From NCBI GenBank assembly GCA_914767715.1, contig OU612075.1:4650001-4714000 (forward strand): a stretch of 64,000 nucleotides of DNA. The letters are read 5' to 3'. Positions 37,198 through 47,981 of this stretch are shown here, piece by piece (the stretch's first letter is position 1; the number at the start of each line of letters is the position of its first letter). This DNA comes from Membranipora membranacea. Taxonomy: Eukaryota > Bryozoa > Gymnolaemata > Cheilostomatida > Membraniporidae. The notes below the pieces were generated by a model, which saw only the letters and a program-made list of their open reading frames with translations, was not told the origin of the DNA and did no database searches. The translations under genes and the position numbers were made by a program.

Positions 37198-40100
37198 CTA
37201 ATTTTTATGCAACATTGCCATTATTAATGCCAACATAGAGGCAATAAGTAGGGTCGGTGTAACCAGGCCACATGCTCCACACTCTGCGTCCTCAACAAAG
37301 TCACAGCGGTCCCTCATCAAGTAGTTACATTTATCGGAATCTTTACAGCATCCGAGGCAGTTTTCTGTTTTGTTATCCTGTAAAAAAAGGTAATATAGTC
37401 ATGAATATGATATTGAATAGTATCCCATAATGCAATGTTTCGGAGGGGATTCGCCCACACTGATCACGCGATATACTATTGCATGTATATATCTGATCGA
37501 TAGAGAGTGAATGAATTCACTTAGGATGTGTACCATCACAAGGAATTGGGTGTGACGACCCGAGTTCAATTTTACTAATTAGGGGCGGGTGCCGGGTACA
37601 TTTTAGGTAGCGCTACTCAATTGACTCTAACGATCAGAGACACGCATGATAATAGTATAGCCTTGATATCAGTGTGGGGATTCACCTCATCTGACTGGAA
37701 ATGGCAGGTGAAAGTTGCATTGTGGGTATACTGATAATATTGCCAACAAAGCCAATAGAAAGCTTAGAAATCTGCCAAAAAGCTTTTAAATTATCAGAGG
37801 TAAAAATAACCAGTGTGAGATCATTCTAAATATAGTACAAATCATGGATGACTGCTCCCTTCTTCAACTATTAAAGCAGATACGAAAAATACATATTCAC
37901 AACCAATGCATAAGAACAAAATGAGTTTTTTAACAGTAACAAGAATCACTAGATTGGGCGATGAAAAGCTTGGCTATCTGCCATAAAGCCTTTTAATTTT
38001 CAGTAATAAAATTCCGGTGTGAGAGCCTTCCAAATCCCATATACAGTCAAACTCATTGATGTTGCGTCCCTTTCCACAAATTTTTAAACTGGTTCAGATG
38101 AGAATTCACAAACAATGCGGACGCAAATAACTGAGTCTCTTTAACAGTAACAAGAATGACTATATTGTGCAACTGATAAGGTCTATTAATAGATGTGCTC
38201 AACAGCTAGTATTTATATTATATATTATGTTAATGGATTTGTTCTGACAGCAGACAGATTTTTAGGCTCACTTAGAATTTGGCACCTGCTAGACTTACAA
38301 AGTGATTTACTAATTTCTAAAGGTTCAGTGCATCATACAAACAGTGGGTAGTGCCAATATCTTCCTTGATTGGCACTGTGTTATATATTCAGATCTTATG
38401 GATTTCCAATAATGAGAGAGTTCAAATCATGAAACACCAAAAATTATAATTAGGGGCATCAGGGGGGTGATACATTGAAAGCTACAAGCTGCCGCGAGAT
38501 GCTGCCGTGATTAGAATGGTGTTCTCATGTGGCAAAACTGTACCTAATGTGAAAGTAAATATTCCCAGGATGATCGGGTCAAGTTCGTACTATTAGCTAC
38601 CGCTGCGCATGGTGGAATGAAAACTTTTGGTTTTCCATCTCCAAATGTTGTGCAGATTACTAGGTCATCGAGTTCAAACATCACTCTTTGAGGAGACCTA
38701 ACATAGACCTAACATGGACCTAACATGGACATATAACGTACTTAACATGAACATGAACATGATGTGACAAGATCAAAGATGGCAAAAATAGAATACTAAC
38801 AAAGATTCACCAAAAAATAAATATTGAAAACTTGTAATAATTGATTCTCACCCCAGAACCGATATCCAGACACCATCCAGACTGCTCCTGCTCTCCGCAG
38901 CGCGTCGAGTCGAATCCGTAATCGCTGACGGATAGATCCGCTAGGCAGCCAAACTTAGCCCTGAAAATAATTTCATGACAAGTTTTTATTAGTGTGAAAC
39001 TTATTGACTTTGAGGACTAATGGAGTAACCCAATAGTTTGAGCGCCTCAAACTCTTGCCCTCATCCTCCCAAAAAACTCTTCCCCCGTCAGGTAACCCTC
39101 ATCAAATTATAATTGCCTGTCATAGCCATTGTCATCATTGTGATGTGTTTTTCCTAAAAAAGTCCTTCACCAATGGAATACAGAGTTTTGCCATTCTCCC
39201 TCACTGAAAACCATCCCTTACTGACCCATAGGTCACAGCTATACAGTCAAGTGACCCTGTACCATATAGGATAAACAATTTTCTTTCTTCCAAATAATTT
39301 TTGCGTAATTGCAATGATAAGCAATTAATTAAGAAAACAAATTTTGCTCACTATTTCTGATGTTATTTGCCAAGTCCTGTAATTCGAAATTGCGAATATT
39401 TTCATATTATCCCCACGAGTAATGACTAAAGGATAACTTACTCTTCATCAATGAGAATGGAGAAGCATCCACCGGTACAGGTCACGGTCTCCAAATTTCC
39501 CTGAACACCCTCTGCACAGGTGTAATCTACGATCATAAAAACAAAAAAAAGGTGTAATCTTCAAATATATATATAATATATATAAAAGCAAACTGAGAAT
39601 GATCGGAATAAAATAGATTATAGGTATATAACAACACAGACGGGGCAAAAATGTCGGGAGTTATACGAAAAACCTATCTTTAGTCTCATTCATAGCCCTG
39701 AGAAAGAACATGGTAATTAGTTCTACAAATATTTCAATGAACCATGAAAAACTGAAGACCCTTTGGTATGGGCTGAAAATTTGATCGACACACAGCCTGC
39801 TTTGTGTAATATTCTGTGACTGGTAACATGTTTCACTAACACTGGAGCAAGTGATAGAGTATAGTTCCAACTTTCAAAAAGTGGATGATGCAACAGTCAG
39901 CTGCATCAAATGGACAAAAATAGATTTCCCCGTTGTAAAAAATGGCATTTCAAATTTGTTAGAAATCATGGTTTCATTACGGAAGAGAAAAACGATAGCT
40001 ATTGTCCATGTTTGGTGAGAAAATAAGTACACTTCAAAATTGTCAGTCCAGTTAAATTCAAGGTATCATGTAAGCCATTTCCTCAGGTCGATGTTGTTTT

Positions 40101-43100
40101 TTCGCTAGTAGCATTGGCTCTCAAGTGTCCAGCTGAGACAAACATGATTTATTTGTCAGCGATGAAAGCCTTACCATTGATTAATTTGGGTTTCCATTAT
40201 TAACATTTATTTGTTCAGCATGATCACGTCAAAAGATTTCAGAAAACACTCTACATTAATGTGGTAACCAAGGGGTTGGAACATCCAAACAACAATATTT
40301 AGAGAATTGGGATCAAAAGGATTGTGTTTTTATTCACTCATATAAACACTACTATTTTTTATATTTATCACATAGTGTTTCTCAAGTGACCTTCAAATGA
40401 TAACATGTCCAGGCTTGGGTAGGCATAAAAGCTTTTGCTTGTAAAAGCAACCAAGGTCAACCATGGCTATGTAACAGATATAACTAGATGTTTGCAAGTG
40501 AGGAGGTGCTACTGGTGATTCAATTACAAACTGCCAAAGGTGCAAATCACTCATTGCTCCGATTGGAACTCTAAACTTGCGATGATGTGCGATGATTTGC
40601 CGCAAATATCACCACTTAATCGTATTAGTAGACTTCCTAGATTTATTGACCACTAATTTGAACTATGTGAGAATGATCATAAATTACGAAAGCCAGCGCG
40701 GCTATGGAGTGCTTAGACCCAGTGATGGGACGGTAATAATGTAATGTCCACCGCTTAGAAGTTTCCTACATTGGAAACATTAAGTGGTATATAAATAAAC
40801 TTATTATTATTATCATGATTATTATTTTTAATAAAATTACTAATTTAAATTAAGTAAAATAAATTGAAATAAAAATTAAATAGTAAAGTATAGACCTGCT
40901 GGTTGTGAGGTTGTCTGTTGATTAGGAGCATCAGTCTCAGCATTTGTGTTAGTGCTGCCCTGTCCATCAGTGTTAGACGTTGTGCTATTGGCAGCTGCTA
41001 AAGTGCAATCACACAAAAATATAAGTGAGTGTGCGAGAGTTATGTCATATCAAACCAAACAAAGAGTTATCATACACACAAAATTAAATGTGATATCACT
41101 AAATATTCAAACAAAGGCAAAAAATTCTATGTTGATTGAGTTTGGGGGGATGGATAGGTATAGCACATTACTGACAAGCCAATTCTCGTTTAGGTTTTTG
41201 ACTGAATTTTAAGTTCCTTATCCCCAGAGATTAACTAATGACTGGAAAAAAATAGCGAACCAAAGGACTGCCCTCCTTACAAAAAAGAAAGTGGGTTCTC
41301 GCACTGGCCAACTCAATATTAAAACTGACTGTAATGAACACATTATGAGTCTTTTTCCTGCTTTAGAAAGGTGTCTGGTGTGGAAAATTGGGAATGGAAT
41401 TAAGTTATAAGGAAAACCATGTACCTGTATTTGCCTGGTTATTATTAGCGTTAGAAGTTGGACCGTTAGTTGTTGTTGGTGGTGCGCTTGACTGTGCAGG
41501 ACCGTTAACTGTTGTTGGTGCACTTGATTGTGCTGTTCCTGAGGTTTGAGCGGTGCTAGTAGAAACTGAAAGTGAAGTGCTTAAAGATGTGGCGTATGTT
41601 ACAGTTATATTACAGTGCTGCATGTTTCGAGTACATGAACTTGACTCTCCCATCTCCGAGGATAGAAAGTCAGGCTCACTGTGACTTTTAAGCAGTAAAT
41701 GTGTTTCAACCGATACAGAATGAATACGGAATGAACATTGTTCAAAATTATTTGCGGCCCCAATTAATTCTTGGTTAAGGTAATAGAAATTAAGATCCAT
41801 CAGATAATTAGTTTAGACTTTAAAGCTATGGTTGCTCCTTTACGTTCATGACATTTGTCGGGGCAAAAAGATATGGCAAATTCATATTTCTCAATGCTAG
41901 CTCCAAAAATTACGCGGTCAGCGATTTGGGCAGGGTACATATTTGGCAGCGTATATACCTGCAGTAGCAGTGCTTATAGTTGTTGGCGCACTGGAGGTAG
42001 TTGATCTATCACTGGTGGGTGTGTTAGTGGTGGCTGATTGCGTCGTAGCTTGATTTTGAGCAGTGGTGGTGGTAGTGGTGGTAGTAGAAGCTGAAAACGA
42101 AGTGCTCACAAACAATGGTGCTAGTTTTGATAAAAGGTTGGTACAAACTTAAATTAAGTTTGATCCAGTTTACTGTGTTCGGGTTTGCTCCCTTCCACTG
42201 ATAAGCCGCAGGCAACATGTGCCTGGGGTTGATCAGTGTGGGGAGTGCGATTCCGAATGCAGGCAAACTGGCTCAAACTTGGTCTAGTATACACTGGGCC
42301 AGTGATCCCCTTCAATGCAACCTGATAGTTTCAGCATGGAAGGGGATGGAATTCTGATTGTCCCCGTTAAAGCTAACATAACAAAAGAGCGTGCAGCCAG
42401 CTAACTTTTTGGGGCGTCCCTAATGCCATGTGACATTCTGGATTGAAGTGAACCATTCTGCTGACAAACTACTAGCTTCAGTGTGTACCAACCTCTAGTG
42501 TTCTGGCTAATGCAGAATGAAAGCTGAACAGATATGAAACATTCAAATCTATAGCAGAGCTTGCAAACGGCAGCCTAACATATATCATAGCATGAAAGCA
42601 TAATTGATCTCTAAGCCATGCTCTCTAGGAAGAAGAGATTACAGTGCATTTAATGATAACACAAATAAACCAAAAGAATAGATTATCCAAAATTAGGATA
42701 ATTCCAAGTGAAATAAATAAACTTCAAAGGAGCGAATCATTTGATAAGCAAGAGCAAGAGCAAGAGCAACCTTCTGGTGTTGAAGCTTGCACAGATCACT
42801 AACCTTGGGCTGCTGTAGTTGTTGGTGCAGGACCTTGTGCGGTTGTTGTTGGCCCTGCCGTTGTTGGCCCTGCCGTTGTTGGCCCTGCTGTTGTTGTTGG
42901 TGCTGCAGTTGTTGGCGCTGCAGTTGTTGTTGGCGCTGCAGTAGGCGCTGCAGTTGTTGTTGGCGCTGCAGTAGTAGTAGCTGCCACTGTAGTGGTTGTC
43001 GTGGGAGCCGCTGTTGTTGTTGTTGTTGCAGGAGCTACTGTAGTGGTTGTTGTTGGAGCTTCTGTGGTTGTTGCTTGTGTGTCTTCCTCAGCCGCTGTTG

Positions 43101-43940
43101 TATCTGCCACTTGTGCGGCTGCGTAACCTAAAAAGAGCGGTTCAATGAAAAATTCTTCCTGCGCCAAGTATAAGTGGAAATCGAGTTCGGACCACAACTG
43201 CTTCTTAATATAAACTATAAGGTGATATCTAATCCATTTTACAGGGCTGTTGTTCAGGTAGGTAGGGGAGGCAAAAGTCAGATGCGAGTCCAAAAAATCA
43301 CCAGGACAGGTACTGTAAACTCCTCCCTGAGCAATTTAAGGCATATAATTAGTAAACAGAAATCCCGGAGGAGATGATTCTGACATGGATAATTCAATTA
43401 TAGTGTTTTAGGCCGCTTTATTTAACGACCTAGGTGAGGCAGTGCCTCCCTGCCTTCCCAAGGGGCCTGATTTTTATTTCATTGGTACTGATAGGACACT
43501 GGGTTCCAGCCCCTAGAAGGTTGTAAAACTTTAAATCTGAGTCTGGCCCTTTCAAAGAAGCTTATAAATCTTCTAGTCCTTTACCATAGTACTCATTTCC
43601 AATGGCTATATCATATATTTTAATGTGTGTAAACAAAATATCCTATCAAAGCGGAGGGGGGGGGGGGGGTTCGGGGGTTAAGCAAGCAGACCATTCTTTA
43701 TTTTATGGTTCATATCTCTAGCAAAACCAAAATCAAATATATCATCACTATACGTTTCACTTCAAGCTGAATTAAACTAGGTGCAGTGCACTGTCTAAGG
43801 CAAATATCCAAATCCTCTAATTTTGATCTCAACACTACAGTCCGTTCTGTTTTAACATTTACAGCAACATTACTCTTTTCTTGTTTCATGGACTCACTTA
43901 GAAGGCACATCAGTGAAATAAGAGCTAAAAGTCCCTTCAT
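37198..43940 (-). CDS. Mucin-LU gene A: signal peptide, Thr-rich stalk, ten-Cys Ly6/uPAR-like domain, GPI-type tail (371 aa)
   Basis: Exons on the minus strand: 43940-43898, 43127-42804, 42090-41959, 41565-41425, 40997-40896, 39526-39442, 38960-38852, 37377-37198. The stalk exons all join in phase 1. MKGLLALISLMCLLSYAAA is a signal peptide. Residues ~20-247 are a Thr/Pro/Ala/Ser-rich stalk (APTTTTTVAP, TTAGP repeats, SSAPTT), expected to be heavily O-glycosylated. Residues 248-330 hold ten cysteines with spacing C-12-C-3-C-12-C-15-C-8-C-12-C-2-CC-5-CN. The closing CCKDSDKCN is the LU (Ly6/uPAR three-finger) signature. The C-terminus is hydrophobic (LVTPTLLIASMLALIMAML), suiting a GPI anchor, although HKN follows it. 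The partner is unknown. Its paralogue is gene B (47982-50774). The stalk type and splice phases are certain; the LU call rests on Cys pattern, not overall identity. Confidence 0.8.
37757..38165. repeat. Diverged tandem duplication of ~205 bp
   Basis: Two successive units each contain AAGCTT, ATCTGCCA(A/T)AAAGC, TTTTAA, (C/G)GGTGTGAGA-like and TTTTTAACAGTAACAAGAAT words. They lie in the last intron of mucin-LU gene A. Confidence 0.65.
38693..38763. repeat. Short tandem repeat of ACCTAACATGG-like units
   Basis: Three ~11-bp units (GACCTAACATG-like) are followed by ACATGAACATGAACATGA. They are intronic in mucin-LU gene A, about 90 bp from exon 7. Confidence 0.75.
39527..40895 (-). other. Intron 5 of mucin-LU gene A
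   Basis: AT-rich, with TA and TTA microsatellites near 39567-39590 and 40799-40815. No exon or recognised repeat was found. Confidence 0.6.
42150..42290. repeat. Foldback element, TTGATCCAGTTTGCC family
   Basis: The left arm AAGTTTGATCCAGTTTACTG and CTCCCTTCCACTGAT pair roughly with GATCAGTGTGGGGAG and GCAGGCAAACTGGCTCAAAC on the right. It sits in intron 2 of mucin-LU gene A. Confidence 0.75.
42804..43127 (-). repeat. Mucin-type coding repeats in exon 2 of gene A
   Basis: Within the exon, 12-15 bp units encode APTTT, TAAPTT and TAGPT motifs. Three adjacent 15-bp GGCCCTGC(C/T)GTTGTT units lie near 42850-42895. Such coding minisatellites often vary in length between alleles. Confidence 0.85.
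43242..43469 (-). mobile_element. MITE of the CAGG family, minus orientation
   Basis: The ends are CAGGGCTG and GGGGCCTG. Inside, AGGTAGGGGAGGCAAAAGTC, CAATTTAAGGCATATAATTA and GTGAGGCAGTGCCTCCC are reverse complements of parts of the copies at 58180 and 60612. It lies in intron 1 of gene A. No clean target duplication was seen. Confidence 0.7.
43656..43669 (+). repeat. G homopolymer
   Basis: A run of about fourteen G, broken once upstream and followed by TTCGGGGG. It is in intron 1 of mucin-LU gene A. Confidence 0.75.
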
Positions 43941-44986
43941 ATTTAGATCCGACTGTCAAATCTGCAACAAAAAAATAGAATATTGTAAATATCAGGAATA
44001 GAAGTGTGTGTGCACCCATTGGCAATGGTTTAACTGACCCACTTAACCAAGGCTCTCAACCTCGAAGGATTCCAATCCTGAATTTTTTTGTAACCATATC
44101 ACATTGTGGCGTTTTAAAAGCGTGAAAGGCCCTGCACATGAACAGCTGGGGTATGTGGGCTCTGTATGCCTCCCCAATAGTTCTGGTCGCCAAAGCCTAG
44201 AGAGCAATTAAGGGCTCTGTTTATACTGTTTTTATTTAGTTGTTAGTAGATCATCGACAAAGAATCACTGAAACAGCTTTCTGGTTATTTTAGTTCATAT
44301 ATCACAACGTCAAAACTTTTCTTTATAATCATACAACTACACCATACTGAGAGGAATTTTCCTTCTCATTGAATATAAGGCAATATCTGAGTCAAGAGCC
44401 AAGACTTAACATGTTAAAAATGTATAGGCATTGTTAAAATATTACAATGTTAGTTTATGTTATTCCAAAATCGGTGTTCCCTTGTTGCGTGTACAGATAA
44501 CTTCTTGTACCAATTTTGTATTTTTAAGTTTGGACCTATTGCAAGTTTGCCACTATTCCGTATGAAAATCTCGTTTTGAGTGTTAGAGATAGCTGATATA
44601 ATGAATTCTGAAAAAATGACAACATAAAAGAGGAGCAAGCTGGAGAGAAATGAAAAAAACATAACTTGACGTGATATATTGCTGTTTGGTATTGTATTGA
44701 CGATCATGTCGAATTGTTAACCGCACAGCTCAAAGCTCCCAAATATTTGACGTTGAGTCGCAGTGACCTCTGAAAGTTCATTTTTCGGGTAAAAAGTGCC
44801 ATTTTGAATACAGGGGTGATCGCAAGGATTTTAAGGAATGAAAAGGTAGGCTAACAAAGTAAGAGCTAGATAAACAAAGTAACTGATACACTTCTGGAAT
44901 GAACAGTATATCTCATCGACTGATTTGTTAAATTATAAGTCGATGGATCGTCAACGTTATTTTGTAGTTTTGAAAAGCTTACTTAC

Positions 44987-45050
44987 TATAATGTGGCACT
45001 GATGAGATTTCAGCTTCTGATCAAGAGAGCGAGATTATGCCTTATTGTTC
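44987..45050 (-). other. Possible 5' non-coding exon of mucin-LU gene A
   Basis: On the minus strand CCACATTATA is followed by the donor GTAAGTAAG. The coding exon 1 is preceded by an acceptor (TTTGTTGCAG), so a non-coding first exon is expected. The right-hand limit is arbitrary. Gene B has the same arrangement. Confidence 0.3.
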
Positions 45051-45699
45051 ACCAGACTCTCTAGTTGTGTTTCGTAGGATATTCTTTCTAATATTCTGTA
45101 TTAGCACTTGTTTATCCTTGAACTCTCCTGAGAATTTAACCTAGATCAGAACTTTTAATGTAATGTACCTATAGCAGCTAGCACGACAGAATCGTTTAAT
45201 ATGTCTGAACTCAATGCCTCTGTGCTCTGGGTATTCTGAATCCGATATGCATTGTGGACGTTTTTGATGTGAAATCATTGATATGTCATCAAATACAAAA
45301 ACTTCACACAAAAGAATCAATAAACGTTCATAATAGAGTTATGAATTGAGCCCCTTTGTTTTAAGTTTCTATAAGTATATCGTAATGTTTCGCTAACCAA
45401 TTCTAATTGATGATTTGCAAATTGATTATATTGTATTGTATAATAAATGCATATCGATGCCAAACTGCCCTACTTGTATTTTATACATTATCACAACAAT
45501 TAATTAGGATAGATTTTGGTGAACTTCTGAAAATAAGCCATATTCTGTATTCATTGATATATTGATCTTGTGATGCATAATCTGCCCTTGAACTCCAAAT
45601 GACTGTAGATTCATTCAATCTGGTTATTTATGAACAACAGCAATACGCAAATTAGTGTTGAGATGATACAGAGTCCTTAGGTCACTGTCAATTTTGGAA

Positions 45700-45895
45700 A
45701 ATCGCCAAGTTTGACAACATGCAGTCTGCAGACTGCACTCCACTGACTACTGGGATTTGTTGGACCCACAGGCGTGCTCCGACCTGCCTACAAACTGAGA
45801 GCAAATTGGTGCAGACATTGCAGCCTCCCCCAAAGTCACACACAATTTCGCCGCCATGATGTGGTGAGTGACTCACCCTTGCGAATTTTTTAAAA
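45700..45895 (+). repeat. SINE copy, body
   Basis: CCACTGACTACTGGGATTTG, TCCGACCTGCCTACAAACTG and TTGGTGCAGACATTGCAGCC match the copy at 61619-61860 read on its minus strand. The tail ends CCTTGCGAATTTTTT. The tRNA-like head is lost. Confidence 0.75.
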
Positions 45896-46074
45896 CCAAT
45901 CTTTAACAATTAAAAGGTTTCCATAGCCACAAGCAGTATGTAGCATTTCGCACAGGAAATTTTCATTAGGAGTTAGACATTGCTGACTATAACGCTCTTC
46001 TGATCATTCGGATTGACAACTTTTGCATACAATCCACGTGTGAGACGTTTAAAACCATAAATTATAAGTTATCA

Positions 46075-46195
46075 AGTTTAATCCAGTTTGTATGCATACT
46101 AGTTGCTCTTCATCCACTGATCACGGGCTGCGGCATGACCAGTGGATGGGGAGCAGCTCTGATTGTAGGCAAATGGACCAAACTTTGCCTAATAA
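46075..46195. repeat. Foldback element, TTTAATCCAGTTTG family
   Basis: AAGTTTAATCCAGTTTGTAT and CATCCACTGATCA on the left pair with GACCAGTGGATGGGGAG and GGCAAATGGACCAAACTT on the right. Confidence 0.75.
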
Positions 46196-46704
46196 GTTAT
46201 GTACTGTAGATAAGTAACAACCAGTGAGTCATAAAACAAACTCGGCAAAGGCCGGAAGTTCAAGAAGGGTTGACCGAATTAGTAGTCATAGTCAGATTTG
46301 TCTCAATTTTTTTTTATAACTGTTAGGTCTCCTATAACAGATCAACAACTAGACTATAAAAAGTAAACAGATATAAAGGAGTTGTCAACTCAGTGCAAGA
46401 GAAGAGCCAACTCCCTATGAACAGAAATATTTGAGAGGGCAGGAAGTTTTGACCAAACGCGCAACCTGACTAATATTATAGACATATTTCAGTAAATTAC
46501 ACACTTTTTAACTAATGAATACATTGATAACACAATTAAAATACAGCTTTTTTTCTGAGAACTCTGATGTTTGAGCGCTGCTTCCTGTCGATGTGGGACA
46601 GCGTCACCACTGTAGAAATTTCATTTTTTTAGAGAGATGCGACTTCTTTGATTTGAATATTATTGCAATGTTCCTTAGCCATTGCCATTGCCGTGAATGG
46701 CCCA

Positions 46705-46775
46705 CAACAGCTAGATCAGGAAGATCACTCAGTGAGTCCGCCGCTCTAACCATTCAGCTACCCCTGACTCATAGT
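46705..46775 (-). repeat. tRNA-like SINE head fragment
   Basis: The minus strand reads GGGGTAGCTGAATGGTTAGA, an A-box-like start, then GCGGCGGACTCACTGAGTGA. The B box and closing acceptor stem are absent. Confidence 0.5.
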
Positions 46776-47535
46776 GTATGTACACAGTATTTTATTTAAA
46801 CTTTAATCGATGTCTCCATATTGGCCTTGATTTTACTCAAACACAACAGCAGCTGCAACAACAACCAGTTCAAAGTTCGTCTTTGTACTTCTGATATCTG
46901 ATTCGAGGACCCTAGCCTATCTTCGTTCCGATTGGAACTGATGTAGTATACATATGTGTTGATTTTTAAATGGGTGCAGGCAATAGAATGACATGAAACT
47001 ACGGGAAATAGTATGCTGACCCATATTGACATGTGTCTAACCTGATCCATCTCTTGGATTAGCCATCAGACCTCAGCATGTTCCCGTTTGTAGAGCAGTG
47101 ACATTTTTAGTAGAGATAATATGGATTATCAATCATCGAACAGATCGTTAACAAATCCCTTTGTTTCCTGTTTCCTATTTCCTATTTAACAGATATATTG
47201 AAACTATATCGTTTCAATATTACCTTCATAAAACTCGTGTGAATGATGTTATTCAGCGCATACACATTTATTTTATTGCTGGCCTTCATAGGTAAATAAA
47301 CATCATTGTATATAGGTCAGGACCTACATCACAAGTCATTGTCCATCCCTCTGGCAGAACAAAATATTGAAGCAAAAAAAAGTGATAATACTTATTATGG
47401 TACAAAACTCATCATCGGAATATATAAGAATAATAAAAAGATATAATATATTAGAAATACAGAAACTGCAACACGGTTAGCTAACACAAGCGAACAAGCA
47501 CAGCAAATGGTTATATGGGACGGAACGAGAATAAC

Positions 47536-47541
47536 TTTATT
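47536..47541 (-). terminator. Candidate polyadenylation signal of mucin-LU gene B
   Basis: AATAAA on the minus strand, about 440 bp past the gene B stop codon. Confidence 0.4.
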
Positions 47542-47981
47542 ATCAGATAAAAACTTCTCTTACAATCATTGACGGACCCTGGGCTACTCGGCATGTGGTA
47601 ATACCAACATCCGACATTGTCAGTGCGCCAATTCGGAAACAAACAATCATTCTGAAGAGCCTTTTCCATTTGGCTGATTTGCGTTTACATTTAATTTTAC
47701 CACATGACTCATTTACCCAAAGAATTTGAAGTGGGGAGAAATCAAGAGACATAAGCAGAAAAATTATAATGCAGTCATGTTGTGCACAAAGTGAGATTTT
47801 ATCTGGCAGTGGAAATTATATTAGAGTTATCACCTCTTCTTCGATAAGAAACTTTCCTCCGACAATAAATAGAGAATTTCTCACAAGAAAAGAACCCACA
47901 AATAAATGAGCTGCATAACAATACATATTGGCGACGAGAAAAAGCTCAGATAACTTGCATTAGACCTTATATGGAGAACTT

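Larger units (their letters stand above)
43941..47981. other. Region between mucin-LU genes A and B
   Basis: It holds the probable 5' UTR of gene A (acceptor just upstream of the ATG, donor-like GTAAGTAAG at 44986), a SINE at 45700-45895, a foldback at 46075-46195, a tRNA-like fragment near 46705-46775 and the 3' UTR of gene B. No further coding exon was recognised. Confidence 0.5.

Noticed and set aside
42846-42895. Regular repeats that might be mistaken for a CRISPR or satellite array
   Set aside because: They are codon-level repeats inside a mucin exon; spacing and context are those of a coding minisatellite in an animal gene.
42787-43131. Plus-strand open frame of 114 codons very rich in Cys and Trp
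   Set aside because: It is the antisense of the Thr/Pro/Ala-rich mucin exon; repeated GTTGTTG-type codons read as Cys/Trp. The minus frame has splice borders and phase continuity.
44450-44707. Minus-strand open frame with a hydrophobic segment near the 5' side of mucin-LU gene A
   Set aside because: No donor joins it in phase to gene A, whose own signal peptide is complete, and the frame ends without motif.
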